A stretch of DNA of 64,000 nucleotides from Diphasiastrum complanatum. Taxonomy: Eukaryota > Streptophyta > Lycopodiopsida > Lycopodiales > Lycopodiaceae. Where the stretch lies: positions 48,882,088-48,946,087 of the forward strand of contig CM055098.1 of the NCBI GenBank assembly GCA_029204225.1, written 5' to 3'. The notes below the pieces were generated by a model. The model made no database searches. It saw only the letters and a list, made by a program, of their open reading frames with translations, and was not told the origin of the DNA. Made by a program: the position numbers and the translations under genes. Positions 63,992 through 64,000 of the stretch are shown here, in pieces. Position 1 is the first letter of the stretch. Every line of letters starts with the position of its first letter.

Positions 63992-64000
63992 TTTAGACAC

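Overview
This window is nuclear DNA of a land plant that is almost entirely repetitive. The evidence is Ty1/copia elements primed by initiator tRNA-Met, a Ty3/gypsy chromovirus, a CACTA-like remnant, long (GA)n arrays, a degenerate plant-type telomeric tract, spliced AT-rich introns, and protein families common in seed-free plants. A fern, lycophyte or bryophyte seems more likely than a flowering plant, but the species cannot be read from the sequence. I see no intact ordinary host gene. Nearly every coding region carries nonsense codons or frameshifts, and many of the stops look like C-to-T changes at Gln, Arg or Trp codons.

Layout. 1-3722: copia element (minus strand, running off the left edge) nested in an older plus-strand copia element whose 3' part is 3723-6061. 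6.5-16.7 kb: non-coding repeats, four GA arrays and a degenerate copia LTR. 16.8-22.9 kb: a gypsy chromovirus with a chromodomain and many lesions. 23.4-33.7 kb: the most unusual segment. It holds a spliced transposase-like gene (plus) that converges on a histone H2B-like gene (minus). That gene is divergent, across a TATA and G-box promoter region, from a plus-strand multi-exon gene. The plus-strand gene starts with a histone H3 fold, continues into a C48/Ulp1-like cysteine protease, and is followed, perhaps in the same gene, by a beta-class amino-DNA methyltransferase-like segment. I interpret this as the decayed body of a large DNA transposon that carried its own divergent histones, a SUMO-protease-like enzyme and a DNA methyltransferase.

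33.7-44.4 kb: dispersed repeats, copia and CACTA fragments, and clusters of short palindromes. 44.5-57.8 kb: remains of further spliced genes (a DGQH/ParB-like one, an unrecognised minus-strand one, and a DUF7869-type one). A roughly 500-bp foldback of nested CCTATGCTGAGCATAGG palindromes lies among them. The same palindromic word occurs in introns of the methyltransferase-like segment at 32.5 kb, which hints that the two loci belong to one element family. The DUF7869-type gene is split by a young copia element (50542-56856, LTRs about 98% identical by eye, a single internal stop). 57.8-64 kb: repeats, a 30-bp minisatellite, and a broken unrecognised minus-strand gene that may be internal to another LTR element.

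All domain calls come from reading motifs by eye. No database search was made, and exon boundaries are predicted from GT/AG context only.
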